A stretch of DNA of 64,000 bases from Streptomyces sp. NBC_01481 (GCF_026339995.1 NZ_JAPEPT010000006.1:248001-312000); one strand, 5' to 3'. Positions 18,582 to 28,103 are shown, numbered from the stretch's first letter. The notes: generated from the sequence alone by a model not told the origin. Numbers and translations: made by a program.

Positions 18582-19175
18582 TCAGGGAGCGAAAGGCGGC
18601 AGCGCGGCGAACTCGGGCACCACCTGGACCGCCCCGGCGAGCGCGTCGAGTGTGCGTCGCACGCGACTCAGCGGATGGTCCGGGAACTGCGCGTCCCACT
18701 GCGCGTGGTCGGCGGCATGGAAGGGCAGACCACCCTGCACCTCCGGCGCGTAGGGGTGCGGCCGGAAGTACTTGTCGTGGCCGACCTGCGCCATCACCAT
18801 GGCCTCCCGCATCCCCGTCATGCCCCGCTCGGGTGCCTGGATCTTCACCACGGTGCTGCAAGTCGCGCGCGGCACGGTGAAGCTGCCGATGAATGCCTGG
18901 CCGCTGGGCTGTCCCGGCAGCGGCAGCTTCAGTATCTGCTTCAGCGCGGGCAGCGGGCCGAGCGACTTCACGGATGCCTCGATCAGGCCACCACCTGCCT
19001 GGGCGGTCAGGCGGGTGAGCGCGGCGCGCAGCGAGGGGCCGTCGTCGAGCGAGGCGGGCAGGTCCGGCGGCAGCCCGAAGAAGTGCAGCGACAGCACATC
19101 GCCTTCGTCGTTGGCCCAGACGTCCTGGTCGACGGGCCGGTATCCGGGCAGTTCCACACCGAGGAGAGCTCTCAT
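18582..19175 (-). CDS. Hypothetical soluble protein
   Basis: 197 residues beginning MRALLGVELPGYRPVDQDVW, no signal peptide or membrane helix, family not recognised. It has an N-terminal segment with ANDEGDVLSLHFFGLPPD, a central strand-rich part containing FIGSFTVPRATCSTVVKI, and a motif-like MVMAQVGHDKYFRPHPYAPE. The phrase RGMTGMREAMVMAQ resembles a loop and helix of proteins in which nearby genes are signalling or immunity genes, but I would not assign a function. It lies between the MltG gene and the ABC exporter gene, both on the same strand, and codon use matches its neighbours. Confidence 0.6.
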   Translation of the reverse strand: MRALLGVELPGYRPVDQDVWANDEGDVLSLHFFGLPPDLPASLDDGPSLRAALTRLTAQAGGGLIEASVKSLGPLPALKQILKLPLPGQPSGQAFIGSFTVPRATCSTVVKIQAPERGMTGMREAMVMAQVGHDKYFRPHPYAPEVQGGLPFHAADHAQWDAQFPDHPLSRVRRTLDALAGAVQVVPEFAALPPFAP

Positions 19176-19214
19176 GGGCGGTGATCATGCCGTACCCGGA
19201 CGGGCGACGGTCCG

Positions 19215-21026
19215 TCAGGGTGCCACCGGGGCCAACCGGGCGTCCCTGCGGACCAGTTCGGCATATCGGCCGTCCCGGTCGAGCAGCTCCTCATGGCTGC
19301 CGCGCTCGGCTATGCGCCCCGCGTCGAGGACCACGATCTGGTCGGCGCCCCTGACCGTGGAGAGCCGGTGGGCGATGGTGATGGTGGTCCGGCCCGCCGA
19401 GAGCGCGTCGATCGCCTGCTGCACCGCCTGCTCCGTACGGGTGTCGAGCGCGCTGGTCGCCTCGTCGAGGATGAGGACCGGCGGGTCGCGCAGAATCGTC
19501 CTGGCGATGGCGAGGCGTTGCTTCTCGCCGCCGGAGAAGCGGTAGCCACGTTCGCCGACCAGGGTGTCGTAGCCGTCGGGCAGCGTTGCGATGTGGTCGT
19601 GGATCTGTGCCGCCCTCGCGGCCGCCTCCATCTCTGCCTGGGTCGCGTCCGGCTTGGCGAAGCGCAGGTTCTCGGCGACAGAGGCGTGGAAGAGATACGT
19701 CTCCTGGGAGACGACTCCCACGGCCCGGGCGAGGCTGTCGAAGTCCAGCTCCCGGACATCGACACCGTCGATCGTGACCCTGCCACCGGTGACGTCGTAC
19801 AGCCGCGGGACGAGATAGCTGAGCGTGGACTTGCCGGAGCCGGTCGGGCCGACGACGGCGAGGCTGCCGCCGGCCGGGACGGCCACGTCGATCCTGTCGA
19901 GGGTCGGCCGCTTCTGCGTGTCGTCGTACACGAAGTCGACGTCCTCGAACCGGACTTCGCCACGGATCTTCTCCAGCCGGACCGGCTTCTCGGGCTCGGT
20001 GATGTCCACCGGCAGATCGAGATACTCGAAGATCCGCTGGAACAGGGCGAGCGAGGTCTGCATCTGCACTCCGGTGGAGAGCAGGCTCACCGCGGGGCGG
20101 AACAGGCCCTGCTGGAGCGAGACGAAGGCGACGAGCGTGCCGATCGATATCGCGGCTCCGCCCGACTGGAGGGCGAGTCCGGCGGCCCAGTAGATGAGGG
20201 CGGGCATGGCGGCCATGACGATGCCGATGGTCGACATCCGCCACCGCCCGGCCATGCTGGAGCGGACTTCGAGGTCGACGAGCCGCTCGGACTCCTCGGC
20301 GAAGGACTTGGTGAGCGAGTCGGCCCGGCCCATGGTGCGGCCGAGCAGGATGCCGCTGACGGAGAGCGACTCGGTGACGGTGGCGGCCATCGCGGCCATC
20401 TGCTTCTGGCGCTGCGTGGTGATCTTCTTGCGCTCGCGGCCGACGCGGCGGCTGATCCAGACGAACAGCGGCAGCAGGAGCAACGAGACGGCGGTGAGCC
20501 GCCAGTCGAGCGCCAGCATCGCGACGACGGTGGCGACCACGGCAGTGAGGTTGGAGACCAGGGAGGTCGCCGTCGAGGTCACGGTCGCCTGCATCCCGCC
20601 GATGTCGTTGGCGATGCGCGACTGGACCTCTCCGGTGCGGGTTCTGGTGAAGAACGCGAGCGGCATGCGCTGCAGCTGGGCGTAGACGCCGGTACGCAGA
20701 TCATGCATGACACGCTGGCCGACGGTGGTGGAGATCAGTGTCTGGAGTACGCCGAAGACGCTGGTCATCACCGCGGTGAGGATCATGCCGAGAGCGAGCA
20801 GGCTGAGCAGCCCGGTGCGGCCCTGCGGAATGGCGGTGTCGAGGATCTCGCGCAGCAGGAACGGCGAGGCGACCGAGACGAGCGACGCGGCACCGACGAG
20901 CAGGCCGACGACGGCGAGGCGGCCGCGGTAGGGGTGGAAGAGCCGGAGAATCCGCCGCACTTCGGCGGGCGGTTGCTCCGCATCACGGGATGGTGGTGTC
21001 CAGTTGGACTCGGCGTCGATACGCAT
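19215..21026 (-). CDS. ABC exporter half-transporter with fused ATPase
   Basis: 603 residues from MRIDAESNWTPPSRDAEQPP, chosen because AAGGAG precedes it at ideal spacing; longer in-frame starts run into the MarR promoter. There are six membrane helices over about residues 30-310, then an ATPase domain with all motifs intact: Walker A GPTGSGKST near 390, signature YRFSGGEKQR, Walker B VLILDEATSALD and H-loop IAHRLST. It would work as a homodimeric drug or lipid exporter. It is divergent from a MarR gene across a perfect palindrome that covers both promoters, so it is almost certainly the MarR protein's target. Confidence 0.9.
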   Translation of the reverse strand: MRIDAESNWTPPSRDAEQPPAEVRRILRLFHPYRGRLAVVGLLVGAASLVSVASPFLLREILDTAIPQGRTGLLSLLALGMILTAVMTSVFGVLQTLISTTVGQRVMHDLRTGVYAQLQRMPLAFFTRTRTGEVQSRIANDIGGMQATVTSTATSLVSNLTAVVATVVAMLALDWRLTAVSLLLLPLFVWISRRVGRERKKITTQRQKQMAAMAATVTESLSVSGILLGRTMGRADSLTKSFAEESERLVDLEVRSSMAGRWRMSTIGIVMAAMPALIYWAAGLALQSGGAAISIGTLVAFVSLQQGLFRPAVSLLSTGVQMQTSLALFQRIFEYLDLPVDITEPEKPVRLEKIRGEVRFEDVDFVYDDTQKRPTLDRIDVAVPAGGSLAVVGPTGSGKSTLSYLVPRLYDVTGGRVTIDGVDVRELDFDSLARAVGVVSQETYLFHASVAENLRFAKPDATQAEMEAAARAAQIHDHIATLPDGYDTLVGERGYRFSGGEKQRLAIARTILRDPPVLILDEATSALDTRTEQAVQQAIDALSAGRTTITIAHRLSTVRGADQIVVLDAGRIAERGSHEELLDRDGRYAELVRRDARLAPVAP

Positions 21027-21095
21027 GGGCTCCTTCGACCAGGGGCGAGACGGCGGGGACGGTGAAGCAACAGGAAGGGTGGTGCGGCAAAGATT

Positions 21096-21135
21096 TTGAG
21101 AGCATAGCTCATTGTTACCTATACTCACAATGAGC
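21096..21135. promoter_or_regulatory. MarR operator overlapping divergent promoters
   Basis: A perfect 9-bp inverted repeat GCTCATTGT (21107-21115) and ACAATGAGC (21127-21135) with an 11-bp spacer. Rightward, TTGAGA (21096) and TATACT (21120) are 18 bp apart, suiting the MarR gene. Leftward, TTGTGA (21130-21125) and TATGCT (21106-21101), also 18 bp apart, suit the exporter gene. The palindrome occupies both promoters, so one bound dimer would shut both. Confidence 0.8.
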
Positions 21136-21158
21136 CCGGTCCTGATATTGTTCCCGGC

Positions 21159-21602
21159 ATGAGCACCGACCCCGACGGCCTGCTGGCCGAGCAGCTCCTG
21201 CGGCTGACCCGACGGCTGCACCGCAGCCAGAAGCGCCAGCTGGAGTCGGCCGACATCGCGATCACGCCCGCCCAGTCCCGCCTCCTGCGCACCCTCGCAC
21301 ATTACGACGAGCCGCCCCGCATGGCCGATCTCGCGGCCCGCCTGGAGGTGGTCCCGCGCGCCGTGACCAGCCTGGTCGACGGCCTGGAGGCGAGCGACTG
21401 CGTCCGCCGCGTACCCGACCCGACCAATCGCCGGGTGATCCGGATCGAGCTCACCGACACCGGCCGCGCCGCGCTCAGGGCGCTGCGCAGCGCACGCCGG
21501 GCGGCTGCGGAGGACATCCTGGCTCCCTTGACCACCGACCAGCGCGAGGTGCTCGGCGGACTGCTGTCCACCCTGGTCGACGGGCCGGGGCCACGCTGCT
21601 GA
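21159..21602 (+). CDS. MarR-family repressor
   Basis: 147 residues. The winged helix-turn-helix core reads MADLAARLEVVPRAVTSLVD followed by the wing RRVPDPTNRRVIRIELTDTG, standard for MarR. It starts about 27 bp downstream of a well-formed promoter and is divergent from the ABC exporter. A perfect operator sits in between, so auto-repression plus repression of the exporter is expected, released by a small-molecule ligand of unknown kind. Confidence 0.93.
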   Translation: MSTDPDGLLAEQLLRLTRRLHRSQKRQLESADIAITPAQSRLLRTLAHYDEPPRMADLAARLEVVPRAVTSLVDGLEASDCVRRVPDPTNRRVIRIELTDTGRAALRALRSARRAAAEDILAPLTTDQREVLGGLLSTLVDGPGPRC

Positions 21603-21645
21603 AGCGGGGCGACCCGTCGCCGTCCGAGCAGACCCTCAGAGCAGG

Positions 21646-23238
21646 TCAGCAGTACCGCCGGTCCTCGGTCAGCACCCCCTGGACCGTCCGCAGGGCGCGG
21701 TCGTAGCATCCGCCGGAGCCGTGGAGCCGGTAGCGCTCGGCCGACGTGCCGACCGCGTGCCGCTGATCACGCGGCACATTGGCCGTGTAGGTCGCATCGC
21801 CGGTGTACATGTCGTCGAGGCGCGACCATGCCAAGCGCCGCCCGCTCCGCGCCACGACGGTGTCGGCCTTGTCCCCCAGGGTGAGGACAGTGCGCAGCCG
21901 GTCACCTTCGCCCAGTGTCGTGACACCGTCCATCGTGTAGGTCCGATGGCTGCGCGTGACCTGCCCCCCGCTGGTGACGCGCTCGTCGTCGCTCCAGGTC
22001 CCCTTGAGTGCGTCCATGTTCTCGCCCTCGGTCCAGCGGTGGACGGAGGTGTTCGTGAGCGCGCGGCTGACGGTCGTGGCGACCCGTCCGTGCGAGGTGT
22101 CGAGGTGGCCGCCGACGGTGAGCCGATGGGCGCCCTCGGTGTCGAGCCGGTGCTCCGAACCGGGCGTGTACGTCACGGAGTTGACCGGCGTGGATTCCTC
22201 GTGCCGGGTCAGCGCGCCCGTCACCACCGCGCTCCCCTCGTCCTGCCAGACCAGCACATTGGTGGGCGTGCTCCAGCCGGTCTGACCCTGCGGAACTCCG
22301 ACGACGGACACCTCGATCCGGTGGGGCATGCCGTCGTTGAGCCGGGCGGCGAAGGGAGTGAGGTCGTACTGGACGGGCTTGATGTCGAAGGCGCGCGGCC
22401 CCGGAATCACGTACCAGAGGAAGGGGTTGGACCAGCCGCCCGTCCAGACCGTCGGGAACGGCGCTGCGATTCCGGCGAGTTGTCCGTCGACCTTGATCTG
22501 CACCTCGCGGTACGGCCCGCCCGCGGCCTTGCAGGAGTACGGCACGGAGTCCGGGACGGTCAGATACCAGTACTCCTCGCAGCCGCCGCCCGACCCGGTC
22601 GCGTACACCTCGGCGAGGATCCGCTCGGAGTTGCGCGGCGTGGTGAGTGAAGTGCCGGCCGGCGCAAGCACCTTGTCGGGCGTGGCGGGCGCCTTCGCCG
22701 TGCCGCCCGCCATGTAGAAGGTCAGCGTCACCTTGACGTCGAGTACCCCGGTGTACGTCTCGTTGACCACGTTGCCGATGAGCATCTCGACCGGCTGGGC
22801 GCTGCGCAGGGTGTCGCTGTAGCGCGTGATGTCCTTCTCGACCGACCAGGCGATGCCGTCCGGCGAGGGCTGCGGGGTGGACGTACGAAGGATCTCGACG
22901 CCGCCGACGGTGAGATGGCCGAGCCGGTCGTACTGACGTCCCTTGACGCTGCCGTCCAGCCGCAGCACCACCCGGCTCCAGCTCGTGCCGCAGCCCTTCG
23001 GGGGCGTGTAACTCCCCTTGTACGGCGTGAAATCGCGGAACTGCGCCTCGGCGAGCGTCACATGGCAGGACTTCGTGTCCGGGCGGGCGACGGGCGGCGC
23101 GGCGGTCACCGGGTCGTGCCAGTCGGTTCCGAACTCGGCAGGGGGCTCGTCGGCCGCGGCGGCGGGCCCGGCACCGAGCAGCGATCCGGCCGCCAGCGCG
23201 AGACCGGCGAGCATGGACATGATCTGTCGTCGTCTCAT
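21646..23238 (-). CDS. Secreted PNGase A-like peptide-N-glycosidase
   Basis: 530 residues. There is a Sec signal peptide (MRRRQIMSMLAGLALAAGS, cleavage near AAAADEPP), then the peptide-N4-(N-acetyl-beta-glucosaminyl)asparagine amidase A domain. Family-like motifs are HVTLAEAQFRDFTPYKG, RVVLRLDGSVKGRQYDRLG, GGVEILRTSTPQPSPDGIAW and NPFLWYVIPGPRAFDI. Such enzymes strip N-glycans from glycoproteins outside the cell. Cysteines cluster in pairs (CHVT with GCGTSW; GGGCEEYWYL with SCKAAG; C-terminal GGCYDRAL with RRYC), fitting disulfides. It converges with the MarR gene and shows no operon partner. Confidence 0.85.
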   Translation of the reverse strand: MRRRQIMSMLAGLALAAGSLLGAGPAAAADEPPAEFGTDWHDPVTAAPPVARPDTKSCHVTLAEAQFRDFTPYKGSYTPPKGCGTSWSRVVLRLDGSVKGRQYDRLGHLTVGGVEILRTSTPQPSPDGIAWSVEKDITRYSDTLRSAQPVEMLIGNVVNETYTGVLDVKVTLTFYMAGGTAKAPATPDKVLAPAGTSLTTPRNSERILAEVYATGSGGGCEEYWYLTVPDSVPYSCKAAGGPYREVQIKVDGQLAGIAAPFPTVWTGGWSNPFLWYVIPGPRAFDIKPVQYDLTPFAARLNDGMPHRIEVSVVGVPQGQTGWSTPTNVLVWQDEGSAVVTGALTRHEESTPVNSVTYTPGSEHRLDTEGAHRLTVGGHLDTSHGRVATTVSRALTNTSVHRWTEGENMDALKGTWSDDERVTSGGQVTRSHRTYTMDGVTTLGEGDRLRTVLTLGDKADTVVARSGRRLAWSRLDDMYTGDATYTANVPRDQRHAVGTSAERYRLHGSGGCYDRALRTVQGVLTEDRRYC

Positions 23239-23395
23239 GCGTCAGGAGTGAAGCGTGCGGCGGGTGCCGGGCGCCAGACCCGCGTGTTCGACCTTGGCGC
23301 GTTGTGTGTGCTGCGCACAAAATTCGATTGCGGGAAGGGGCTCCGAAAGGCGAACCTTGCACGGTTTCCGCCACACTTTCGAGCTCTGGGACATC

Positions 23396-25204
23396 ATGCA
23401 GATTCGCGATCTTCCCTACCCCGACCCTGGTGTGGCCGATGCCAGGTCCGGGCCGCGTTTCCTGCTCTGGCTCGGGCGGAATCAGCTGGGCGGACAATGC
23501 AAGGCACTGGCCTGGGGCCTGCTGCACTTCTGCGGTGTGGCCGGGCTGCCGCTGGGCGTCGGCCGGGCCGTACAGGCGGTCGTGGACCGTTCCGGCAGCG
23601 CCCTGGCACTCGCCGGCGCGCTGATCGTCCTGTGCGGCGTCGCGATCACCTTCGGCGACACTATGCTGCACCGCGCCGCCGTCACCAACTGGATCACCGC
23701 CGCGGCACGTGTCCAGCAGCTGCTGGCCCGCAAGGCGGCCGAGCTGGGCTCGGCCCTGACCCGCCGGGTCGCGGCCGGCGAGGTGGTCGCGGTCTCCACG
23801 GGCGACGTGGAGAAGATCGGCTGGTTCGTCGAGGCGGTCTCGCGCTTCGCCGCGGCCGCCATCACGGTGGTTCTGGTCTGCGTCGGCCTCGTCCTGTACG
23901 TACCGGCGCTGGGCTTGGTGGTCGCGATCGGCGTCCCCGTGCTGGCGCTGGCCGTGCTGCCGCTGCTTCCGCGCGCCACCGGGCGCGCCGACATCCAGCG
24001 CGAGAAGGCGGGCAGGGCCACCGAGCTGGCCTCGGACACCGTCGCGGGACTGCGGGTGCTGCGGGGCATCGGCGGCGAGGAGCTGTTCCTCGGCCGCTAC
24101 CGGCAGGCATCCCAGGAGGTGCGCAGGGCGGCTGTGCGCAGCGCCCGTATGTGGTCGCTCATCTCGGCCATCCAGGTGCTGCTGCCGGGCCTGCTGCTGA
24201 TCGCGGTCGTCTGGTACGGGGCCGGGCTCGCCCAGGACGGCCGGATCGAGGTCGGTGAACTGGTCACCGCCTTCAGCGCGGTGACGCTGCTGATGTACCC
24301 GCTGCGGCACTTCGAGGAGATCGCCATGGCGTACTCCTTCTCGCGGCCCTCCGCGAAACGGGCCGCGCGAGTGCTGTCACTGCGGCGGGCGACCGAGCCC
24401 TCCGGAGTGGAGTACGGGCGCCCGAGCGGCGATCTGTACGACCCCGCCACCGGCGTCCTCGCGCCCGCGAGCCGGTTCACGGCCGTGGTCTGCGGCGACC
24501 CGGACGCGGCGGGACTGCTCGCGGAACGGCTGGGCGGGCATCCGGCCGCCGACGTGGCAGGCGCGCCGTCCGTGCTGCTCGGCGGGGTGCCGCTGGACGA
24601 CCTGGCGCTGGACGAGGCCCGTGCCGCCGTCCTCGTACAGGACAAGGATCCGGTGCTGCTCTCCGGAACGCTGCGGGAGCTCCTCGACGTCCCCTCCTCC
24701 GGCAAGGTCTCCGCACAGGACGCCCTGCGGGCCGCGCAGTGCGGCGATGTGCTGGACGCGCTCGCCCAGGCGTCATTCGACACTGACGGCGACCCGATGC
24801 GCACGCGGATCACCGAGCGCGGACGGTCGCTGTCCGGCGGGCAACGCCAGCGGCTTGCCCTGGCGCGCTCCCTGGTAACCGACCCCGAGGTGCTGGTCCT
24901 CGACGAGCCCACCTCCGCCGTGGACTCGCACACGGAGGCACGGATCGCCGAGGGCATCAAACGGCTGCGGACCGGCCGCACCACGGTCGTGTTCGCTTCC
25001 TCACCGCTGCTGCTGGACCGCGCGGACCGGGTGGTGTTCGTGCACGACGGCAAGGTGGCCGCGGTCGGTGTGCACCGCGAACTGCTGCACACCACCGCCG
25101 GCTACCGAGCGGTGGTCACCCGCGAGACCGAGGAAGAACAGCTCGGCGGGATCACCGTCATCGGCGAACTGGAAGCACTGGAAGAGATCGAGGAGTCGGC
25201 ATGA
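23396..25204 (+). CDS. ABC exporter subunit A, degenerate Walker A
   Basis: 602 residues from MQIRDLPYPDPGVADARSGP. An N-terminal membrane domain of about six helices is followed by an ATPase domain. The Walker A position reads VVCGDPDAAGLLAERLGG, with no GxxGxGKS/T, and the H-loop His is replaced (VVFASSPLLL). However, the signature RSLSGGQRQRLALARS and Walker B VLVLDEPTSAVD are canonical. It overlaps the next gene by 4 bp (ATGA). The two proteins should form a heterodimer in which this subunit supplies the good signature while the partner supplies the good Walker A. Confidence 0.9.
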   Translation: MQIRDLPYPDPGVADARSGPRFLLWLGRNQLGGQCKALAWGLLHFCGVAGLPLGVGRAVQAVVDRSGSALALAGALIVLCGVAITFGDTMLHRAAVTNWITAAARVQQLLARKAAELGSALTRRVAAGEVVAVSTGDVEKIGWFVEAVSRFAAAAITVVLVCVGLVLYVPALGLVVAIGVPVLALAVLPLLPRATGRADIQREKAGRATELASDTVAGLRVLRGIGGEELFLGRYRQASQEVRRAAVRSARMWSLISAIQVLLPGLLLIAVVWYGAGLAQDGRIEVGELVTAFSAVTLLMYPLRHFEEIAMAYSFSRPSAKRAARVLSLRRATEPSGVEYGRPSGDLYDPATGVLAPASRFTAVVCGDPDAAGLLAERLGGHPAADVAGAPSVLLGGVPLDDLALDEARAAVLVQDKDPVLLSGTLRELLDVPSSGKVSAQDALRAAQCGDVLDALAQASFDTDGDPMRTRITERGRSLSGGQRQRLALARSLVTDPEVLVLDEPTSAVDSHTEARIAEGIKRLRTGRTTVVFASSPLLLDRADRVVFVHDGKVAAVGVHRELLHTTAGYRAVVTRETEEEQLGGITVIGELEALEEIEESA

Positions 25205-26982
25205 TCGGCGTGGCGCCACCGGCGTACGACCCGGCGGCCCCGGAGACGGCGGCGACCCTGCCCGTCGGCACACCGGCGACCGTGCGGGCGTACGTCCGCG
25301 AACTGCTGCGGCGGCACCGCAGGGCCTTTGTGCTGCTGGTCTCGGCCAACGCCGTCGCGGTGATCGCCTCGATGATCGGTCCCTATCTGCTGGGCGGGCT
25401 CGTCCAGGACCTGGCGGACGGGGCGCGGGATCTCCATCTGGAGCGCACCGCCGCGCTGTTCGCGCTCGCGCTGGTCGTCCAGACCGTGTTCGTACGGGTG
25501 ATGCGGCTGCGCGGTGCGATGCTCGGCGAACAGATGCTGGCGGACCTCCGCGAGGACTTCCTCGTGCGGTCGGTCGGGCTGCCTCCGGGTGTCCTGGAGC
25601 GGGCCGGCACCGGTGACCTGCTCTCCCGTATCACCACCGACATCGACCGGCTGGCCAACGCCATGCGCGAAGCCGTGCCGCAGTTGGCGATCGGCGTCGT
25701 CTGGGCCGCGCTGCTGATCGGCGCGCTCACCGTGACCGCGCCGCCGCTGGCGCTCGCGGTGCTCGTCGCCGTTCCTGTGCTGGTGATCGGCTGCCGCTGG
25801 TACTTCAGGCGTGCGCCCTCGGCGTACCGCTCGGAGGCCGCCGGGTACGCGGCGGTGGCCGCGATGCTGGCCGAGACCGTAGACGCCGGGCGGACGGTCG
25901 AGGCGCACCGCCTCGGCGGACGCCGGGTGGCACTGTCCGAGCAGCGGATCAGGGAGTGGACCGCCTGGGAGCGCTACACGCTCTATCTGCGGTCGGTGCT
26001 CTTCCCCGTCATCAACGTGACGCATGTGACGATCCTCTGCTCCGTGCTGCTGATCGGCGGCGTCTTCGTCCTCCAGGACTGGATCAGCGTCGGGCAGTTG
26101 ACGACGGGCGCCCTGCTCGCGCAGATGCTGGTCGACCCGGTCAATCTGATCCTTCGCTGGTACGACGAGCTCCAGGTCGCCCAGGTGTCGATCGCGCGGC
26201 TCGTCGGCGTACGCGAGATCGAGCCGGACGCGGGCGACGCGGGCGTCGTGCCGGACGGCCGCGATGTCCGGGCGGACGAGGTGCACTTCGGCTACCGCGA
26301 AGGCGTGGACGTCCTGCACCAGGTGTCCCTGGCGGTCGCGCCGGGCACCCGGCTCGCCCTCGTCGGCCCGTCCGGCGCGGGCAAGTCGACGCTGGGCCGC
26401 CTGCTCGCGGGCATCTACGCCCCGCGGGCCGGACAGATCACGCTCGGCGCCGCCGAGCTGTCCCGGATGCCCGCGGAGCGCGTCCGCGAGCATGTCGCCC
26501 TGGTCAACCAGGAGCACCACGTCTTCGTGGGCTCGCTGCGCGACAACCTGCTGCTGGCCCGTACCGACGCGTCCGACGCCGAGCTGCTGGCGGCACTCGG
26601 CGCGGTCGACGCGGACTCCTGGTCACAGGGACTGGACAACGGCCTGGACACCGAGGTCGGCTCGGGCGGCTTCGCGCTCACCCCGGCTCAGGCCCAGCAG
26701 ATCGCGCTGGCCCGCCTGGTGCTCGCGGACCCGCACACGCTGGTCCTGGACGAGGCGACGTCACTGCTCGACCCCCGGGCGGCCCGTCATCTGGAGCGCT
26801 CGCTGTCGCGGGTGCTGGACGGCCGCACGGTGGTGGCCATCGCCCACCGCCTGCACACCGCGCACGACGCGGATGTGATCGCGGTGGTGGAGGACGGCCG
26901 GATCAGCGAGCTGGGCAGCCATGACGCGCTGGTGGCGGCGGACGGGGCGTATGCGGCGCTGTGGCGGTCCTGGCACGGGTGA
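25201..26982 (+). CDS. ABC exporter subunit B, degenerate signature
   Basis: 593 residues, translationally coupled to subunit A. Membrane helices lie at about residues 40-340, then an ATPase with good Walker A GPSGAGKST (near residue 388), Walker B TLVLDEATSLLD and H-loop AIAHRLHT. The signature loop, however, reads GGFALTPAQAQQIALARL instead of LSGGQ. Combined with subunit A this gives one fully canonical ATP site and one site with neither a P-loop nor a signature. Substrate unknown; a MITE-like repeat lies just downstream rather than a biosynthetic gene. Confidence 0.9.
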   Translation: MIGVAPPAYDPAAPETAATLPVGTPATVRAYVRELLRRHRRAFVLLVSANAVAVIASMIGPYLLGGLVQDLADGARDLHLERTAALFALALVVQTVFVRVMRLRGAMLGEQMLADLREDFLVRSVGLPPGVLERAGTGDLLSRITTDIDRLANAMREAVPQLAIGVVWAALLIGALTVTAPPLALAVLVAVPVLVIGCRWYFRRAPSAYRSEAAGYAAVAAMLAETVDAGRTVEAHRLGGRRVALSEQRIREWTAWERYTLYLRSVLFPVINVTHVTILCSVLLIGGVFVLQDWISVGQLTTGALLAQMLVDPVNLILRWYDELQVAQVSIARLVGVREIEPDAGDAGVVPDGRDVRADEVHFGYREGVDVLHQVSLAVAPGTRLALVGPSGAGKSTLGRLLAGIYAPRAGQITLGAAELSRMPAERVREHVALVNQEHHVFVGSLRDNLLLARTDASDAELLAALGAVDADSWSQGLDNGLDTEVGSGGFALTPAQAQQIALARLVLADPHTLVLDEATSLLDPRAARHLERSLSRVLDGRTVVAIAHRLHTAHDADVIAVVEDGRISELGSHDALVAADGAYAALWRSWHG

Positions 26983-27029
26983 GGTGATCGCGGCCAGCCC
27001 TCCAGGGCCTGAGCCAAACGGCAGGCTCA

Positions 27030-27191
27030 AGGTCCTGTCCGGTCGATCAGGCCGGATCAGCGAGCGGGGTCTGGTGCGGTGCATCGCAAGGCGGAGGAGG
27101 GAGCCCACGCGGAGCGTAGGCGACTGACGACAACGCGGCGAGGTGCCGCACCAGGGCACGCGAGCCCGGCAAGATCGGCCGGACAGGACCT
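27030..27191. repeat. MITE-like dispersed repeat, copy 1
   Basis: About 160 bp bounded by 19-bp terminal inverted repeats with one mismatch (AGGTCCTGTCCGGTCGATC at left, GATCGGCCGGACAGGACCT at right). No coding capacity is visible. The core (CATCGCAAGGCGGAGGAGGG, CGCGGAGCGTAGGCGACTGA) is shared with the element at 41675. The right end abuts CTAG, which contains the TAG stop of the leftward gene; the left end abuts CAAG. It fills the gap after the ABC pair. Confidence 0.75.
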
Positions 27192-27999
27192 AGATGTACC
27201 CCAGCGCCGCCGCGCCGCCCACTCCGCCGAGCAGCATGAACACCGGCATCAGCACCTTCAGCTCGATCCAGCTCCCGGCCCGGAACCGCATCGCCTTCGG
27301 CGGGCCAAGCGCGTACCAGCGCTTGCGGCCGACCGGGATGGGCCACAGGATCGGGCAGCCCGAGACCGTCAGCGCGTCGCCGATGTCGTGCACGAGCGCG
27401 CCCAGCACGATGGGCAGGCCCAGCCACAGGTACTCCTGGCCGGGGGCCGTGAACAGCCAGTCCGCGCCATTGCCCGGCTTGTCGAGCACTCCCGCCAGGA
27501 TCCATGCGCTCGTGGCGCCGAGCAGCCAGACCAATATGTCGCTGGAGACCCGCGCCGCCCGCCACAGCAGGCCCTCCACCGCGAGTACCAGATGGATGAA
27601 GAGGATCGCGAGGACCGCCCACCGGCCTCCGAAGATGGCCAGCGCCGAGGTGCCCGCGCCGATCATGACTGCCCACAGCCAGGTGTGGGTGAGCGTGCGA
27701 TGGCCGCCGGTCCTGCGCTTGTCGCCCTGCTTCTTTGTCGCTGTGTAGACCGCGTACGACAGCTTGTCGACGATCTCGCACAGTCCGCGCGATATGGGCC
27801 CGAAGGCGCGCGAGATCGTCGCCGCCTTGTGGTCGAGGTCCGGCGCCAGCGCCGCACCGGCGCATATCAGCGCTCCGACCACGAGGACCGGCCACGGCAT
27901 CGGATGGCCGGCGGCGGCTGTCGCCGCGCCCACCCCCAGCCAGGCAGCCGCCCCGGACAGTGAGTGCGCCGGTCCCATCATGTGCGTTTCCCGCCCCAT
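27190..27999 (-). CDS. Membrane-bound metal-dependent hydrolase (YdjM/DUF457 family)
   Basis: 269 residues with about five or six hydrophobic helices. The family's metal-site pattern is clear: MMGPAHSLSGAAAW at the start, then APDLDHKAATISRAFGP with the DLDHK motif, and GGHRTLTHTWLW with the HR...TH motif, and a later VHDIGDALT. Relatives are inner-membrane hydrolases, several induced in stress. Its last codon TAG is formed by the end of a MITE-like repeat. It is divergent from the helicase gene across a 104-bp gap with no strong promoter that I can define. Confidence 0.85.
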   Translation of the reverse strand: MGRETHMMGPAHSLSGAAAWLGVGAATAAAGHPMPWPVLVVGALICAGAALAPDLDHKAATISRAFGPISRGLCEIVDKLSYAVYTATKKQGDKRRTGGHRTLTHTWLWAVMIGAGTSALAIFGGRWAVLAILFIHLVLAVEGLLWRAARVSSDILVWLLGATSAWILAGVLDKPGNGADWLFTAPGQEYLWLGLPIVLGALVHDIGDALTVSGCPILWPIPVGRKRWYALGPPKAMRFRAGSWIELKVLMPVFMLLGGVGGAAALGYI

Positions 28000-28103
28000 T
28001 GTTCTTGTGGTGAAGCCCAGTTGACAGGGCAGCGTATCGCCCGCGATCTTGCCGCCGACGTCCGGTTCCCTGATCCGGGGTGAAGGCAGGCAAGATGGGG
28101 GGC

